A DNA stretch of 64,000 nucleotides from the NCBI GenBank assembly GCA_937901905.1, contig CALDIF010000024.1, forward strand, positions 10,521 through 74,520, written 5' to 3'. Source of the stretch: an uncultured Porphyromonadaceae bacterium. Lineage in GTDB: Bacteria; Bacteroidota; Bacteroidia; Bacteroidales; Muribaculaceae. Position numbers and translations under genes: made by a program. Below, in pieces: positions 61,273 to 64,000 of the stretch. Each line of letters begins with the position of its first letter. Position 1 is the stretch's first letter. The notes beneath the pieces were generated by a model. The model saw only the letters and a list, made by a program, of their open reading frames with translations. It was not told where the DNA came from and made no database searches.

Positions 61273-62304
61273 ATGAGATCCCTTACACGCTACATATTGT
61301 CATTGTCGATACTTGTTGCCACGCTATCGGGTTGCGTCCATCGTCACAATGCCGTGCCCGACGCGTCGGGTGCAGCAGTGTACTATTGGCGCACCACTAT
61401 GAAACTCGACAGTGCCGAGCGGGGTTTCCTCACACAACATCACGTCAACAAGATGTTCGTGAGAATGTTCGATGTGGTAAAACGGGGTGGTATCCCAATG
61501 CCTAATGCCACAATCACCGGGCTTGACTCGCTACCGGTCGGCATCAAAATAGTACCTGTGGTTTTCATCATGGAAAACTGCTTGCACTGCGACACGACGG
61601 AACTTGCAGGGCGCATCGTGTCGCGCGTGGCGCAGATGTGCGAGACACGCAATATTGACTGCCACGAATTACAAATTGACTGCGACTGGACGCTACGCTC
61701 GCGCGACGTGTTCTATAGTCTGTTAAAACACATACGAGCCGAGTGCGCCTCTCGTGGGTGGCATTTATCGGCAACAATACGACTGCATCAACTGTCAATG
61801 GCAGCACCACCCGTCGACTACGGAGTGCTGATGATGTACAATACCGGCGATGTGCGGCAACGAGATGGCACAAATGCGATACTTGACCCGCAACATGTCG
61901 CTCCCTATTTGCACTATCTTGACAATTATCCGTTACCGCTTTGCGCTGCCTACCCGTGTTTCGGGTGGCAACTGTTATACAGCGGCAACGAGTTCAAGGC
62001 AATATTATATAGTGCCGACCTTAAAGACACGACACGCTATCGCGAAATAAGCCCCGGGCATTACTTCGTCTTGCGCCGTCACGCCACACCCGAATATAAC
62101 AGCGACTTGAGTGCCGGAGCATGGATCAATGTCGGCGACAGCGTTATCGTTGTCCGACCGTCGGCAAACGTCATCATCAACACCCGCGACCAAGTTGCCG
62201 CCCGACGCCCCGAGATGAACTCGCAAATCATCTTGTACAGTTTGAATACTAACGAAATGCAATACTATAACAACGATTTCTATGAAACGATTTATCACCC
62301 TTAG
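61273..62304 (+). CDS. Uncharacterised lipoprotein, possible glycosidase-like barrel
   Basis: 343 residues from the ATG at 61273; the upstream ATG at 61210 lies before the promoter. Lipobox TLSGC (Cys20). The mature part starts YYWRTTMKLDSAE and contains HELQIDCDWTLRSRDVFYSLL, which looks like a TIM-barrel strand ending in acidic residues as in GH18/GH25-like proteins (inference). No family named with confidence. Its end overlaps the next gene by 23 bp, so the two are a coupled pair. Confidence 0.7.
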   Translation: MRSLTRYILSLSILVATLSGCVHRHNAVPDASGAAVYYWRTTMKLDSAERGFLTQHHVNKMFVRMFDVVKRGGIPMPNATITGLDSLPVGIKIVPVVFIMENCLHCDTTELAGRIVSRVAQMCETRNIDCHELQIDCDWTLRSRDVFYSLLKHIRAECASRGWHLSATIRLHQLSMAAPPVDYGVLMMYNTGDVRQRDGTNAILDPQHVAPYLHYLDNYPLPLCAAYPCFGWQLLYSGNEFKAILYSADLKDTTRYREISPGHYFVLRRHATPEYNSDLSAGAWINVGDSVIVVRPSANVIINTRDQVAARRPEMNSQIILYSLNTNEMQYYNNDFYETIYHP

Positions 62305-64000
62305 TGTGTTGGCACTATCAACATGGGCTGCAATCCAAGCATGCGGACCGTGGGAGCGTCCTCGTTACGACGTGTTTGAGGTGTACGACACTAACGAGTT
62401 GGACAGCGAAGCCCGCCTGGCACCGATGTACGCCTTTTGGCGCGAATATGCCGGCGAGAACACGAGCGAGTGGAATGTGAACGAGTTGTCACAACTGAGC
62501 CTTGACGACCTCTCCACGAGTGACAATCCCATCGTTGCCGCCGCTCGCGCACGCGGAGACAGCGAGATGCTCGCCTACTTGCGACACCTGACCGTCTACC
62601 TGCGCTTCGCATCACAGGCAGCGACCGACACATGGCAGTATCCCACACGCGAGAGCGAGGAGAAAAATCGTGCCACGTTGCAAAGTATTGCAAACGCTGC
62701 CCGCAACTATACCGGCAGCCGGCTCAAAAATCAATATGCCCTGTTGCTTGTCCGTTCAATGGTTCACCTTGGCGATGCTGCCGGGGTGGTGAACTACTGG
62801 AACACAACAGGCAGCAAGTTGCCCGACACTGTTTACAAGGATATCATGCGCGGTCTGTACGCATGGTCGCTGTTAGCGACCGGTGAGCGCAAGAAAGCCA
62901 TTAACGAGTATGCCGAGATGGGCGATATGGCCTCAATACAGTGGTTGGTGTACGACCTGCGTGGAAACCTCAGCGGACTCAAAAAGGAGTATGCTACCGA
63001 TGCCGGTTCAGCCACGCTCGTTTATCTTGTCCAGGACTATATCAACAACATGGCAGGTTCGGTGAAGAACAAGGAGGATTATCTCACCGTCTACGATACC
63101 GACGAAGACATCAAGACGGCACTTGAGTCAAATCTCAAGGAGTTGGAAAGTTTCTGTTCGTTCGCCCTGCACGTCGTTCGTGAGGGGAAGACTCCGTACC
63201 CGGCAATGTGGCAAGCAGCAGCGGGATATGCGCGCTACTTGCTCGGTGACACGAGCGAGGCATTGAAAATGCTGGACAAGGCTCGTAACATGGCAGGCAC
63301 CGAGCGCATGAAGAACAACGCCCGCGTTTGTCGCATCGTTGCAAGCACCGCCCAAGCCGATGCGAGCGAAGCCTATCAAAACTACTTGTTAGGAGAGTTA
63401 AAATGGTTTGTCTCGCGCGCACAGACCCACCACGATGCCAATGGGACTCCAATCAGCAACTACATGGGCGTACTCACCAACTTGACCTACGACAACCTCG
63501 TACCCCTTTACACCAAATTGGGTCAAAACAACCTCGCCGGCGGATTGAGTGGTATGATGCACAACTTGGAGTACAACTCCTATGGTGAGGCATATAATTT
63601 CTACTGCTACGGAGACTATGGCTCTTTCATCGACAAGATGAGTGCAACCCAATGGATAGAATACTACAACTATTTGAAAGGAGGGTCGGGCACATCATTG
63701 GAACGCTGGCTCGCCGGCAAGGTTCAAGAGATCGACAAGAACACGTTTGTCGATCTTGCAGGCACCAAGTTCTTGCGCGAAGGTCGTTATGCCGAGGCTA
63801 TCCCCTATCTGGAGCAAGTTCCGTTGGAGCACATCTCGTCACAAGGCATCAGCCGATATATGGCACGTCGCAGTTACAATGTTGACCGGTGGTTCAAACG
63901 ACAAGTCGTCGACCGCACGTGGGAAGACATCTTCGATGCCGAGGCTGAAGAGGTCAGCACAAACCAAAAGTTGGACTATTGTCGTGAGGTCCTCGAGTTG
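62282..64000 (+). CDS. Uncharacterised lipoprotein (partial, runs off the window)
   Basis: Open for 573 codons to the window end without a stop. N terminus MKRFITLSVLALSTWAAIQA followed by CGPWER; the Cys at residue 21 is a likely lipidation site. The body is helical and rich in Tyr and Trp, with features of TPR-like repeats (for example YARYLLGDTSEALKMLDKAR), and probably forms a surface or periplasmic scaffold. It overlaps the preceding lipoprotein gene by 23 bp in another frame. No family recognised. Confidence 0.75.
   Translation, partial: MKRFITLSVLALSTWAAIQACGPWERPRYDVFEVYDTNELDSEARLAPMYAFWREYAGENTSEWNVNELSQLSLDDLSTSDNPIVAAARARGDSEMLAYLRHLTVYLRFASQAATDTWQYPTRESEEKNRATLQSIANAARNYTGSRLKNQYALLLVRSMVHLGDAAGVVNYWNTTGSKLPDTVYKDIMRGLYAWSLLATGERKKAINEYAEMGDMASIQWLVYDLRGNLSGLKKEYATDAGSATLVYLVQDYINNMAGSVKNKEDYLTVYDTDEDIKTALESNLKELESFCSFALHVVREGKTPYPAMWQAAAGYARYLLGDTSEALKMLDKARNMAGTERMKNNARVCRIVASTAQADASEAYQNYLLGELKWFVSRAQTHHDANGTPISNYMGVLTNLTYDNLVPLYTKLGQNNLAGGLSGMMHNLEYNSYGEAYNFYCYGDYGSFIDKMSATQWIEYYNYLKGGSGTSLERWLAGKVQEIDKNTFVDLAGTKFLREGRYAEAIPYLEQVPLEHISSQGISRYMARRSYNVDRWFKRQVVDRTWEDIFDAEAEEVSTNQKLDYCREVLEL

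Noticed and set aside
1..64000. CRISPR arrays, insertion sequences, prophage or integrase genes
   Set aside because: No regular short direct repeats with spacers, transposase motifs or phage proteins were seen anywhere in the window.

Overview
This 64 kb window is a chromosomal segment of a Bacteroidales bacterium, probably Muribaculaceae-like. That placement is an inference. It rests on three things: TAnnTTTG (-7) / TTTG (-33) promoters in front of many genes; starts that mostly lack Shine-Dalgarno sequences; and Bacteroidota-type families (the alternative GlmU-like protein, a SusR-type TPR regulator, PorE-like TPR/PD40/OmpA and PCMD lipoprotein-type genes, CBM26 and SusE/F-like starch modules, a T9SS-like C-terminal tail).

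Layout. 1-6.1 kb (minus): fused str/S10 ribosomal operon rpsL-rpsG-fusA-rpsJ-rplC-rplD-rplW-rplB, without tuf. 6.1-11.3 kb (minus): rfbC, a GlmU-like enzyme, glyA and a FadL-type porin; a dockerin remnant lies between rfbC and the GlmU-like gene. 11.4-25.7 kb: an unusual set of cytoskeleton-like and GTPase-like NTPases (P-loop GTPase-like protein, tubulin-like protein, SrfB-like actin/Hsp70 protein) together with a degenerate vWA lipoprotein, a PorE-like OmpA protein, a PCMD protein and three small membrane proteins; tRNA-Asp and tRNA-Phe lie inside it. 25.7-27.7 kb: an AT-rich restriction-modification pair of the HaeIII (GGCC) type. 28-31.5 kb: a large secreted alpha-amylase with starch-binding modules and a dockerin. 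31.6-40.5 kb: core genes (lipoprotein, aroA, two FKBP isomerases, acpP-fabF-rnc, glycogen branching enzyme).

40.7-49.3 kb (minus, AT-rich) is the most striking part. It is one compact operon encoding a small glycine-rich membrane protein, an Hsp70-like ATPase with a membrane segment, a HerA/FtsK-like ATPase, a MORN-repeat protein, a radical SAM/SPASM enzyme, an 80-residue peptide with two tandem CxCxxxCGNNY repeats, and an HExxH metallopeptidase. It reads as an uncharacterised system that makes a modified peptide and perhaps exports it. It is preceded by about 430 nt of structured leader RNA with mutually exclusive helices.

49.4-55.2 kb: a giant secreted SGNH-hydrolase/CBM26 protein with a T9SS-like tail and a SusR-type regulator. 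55.4-64 kb: pckA, rng, a tiny basic protein (possible ribosomal protein), HU, a DUF59 Fe-S assembly factor, an LpxH-like phosphatase, the SRP RNA followed after 4 nt by tRNA-Thr, and a pair of lipoprotein genes, the last of which runs off the window. No rRNA, CRISPR array, insertion sequence or phage gene was found.
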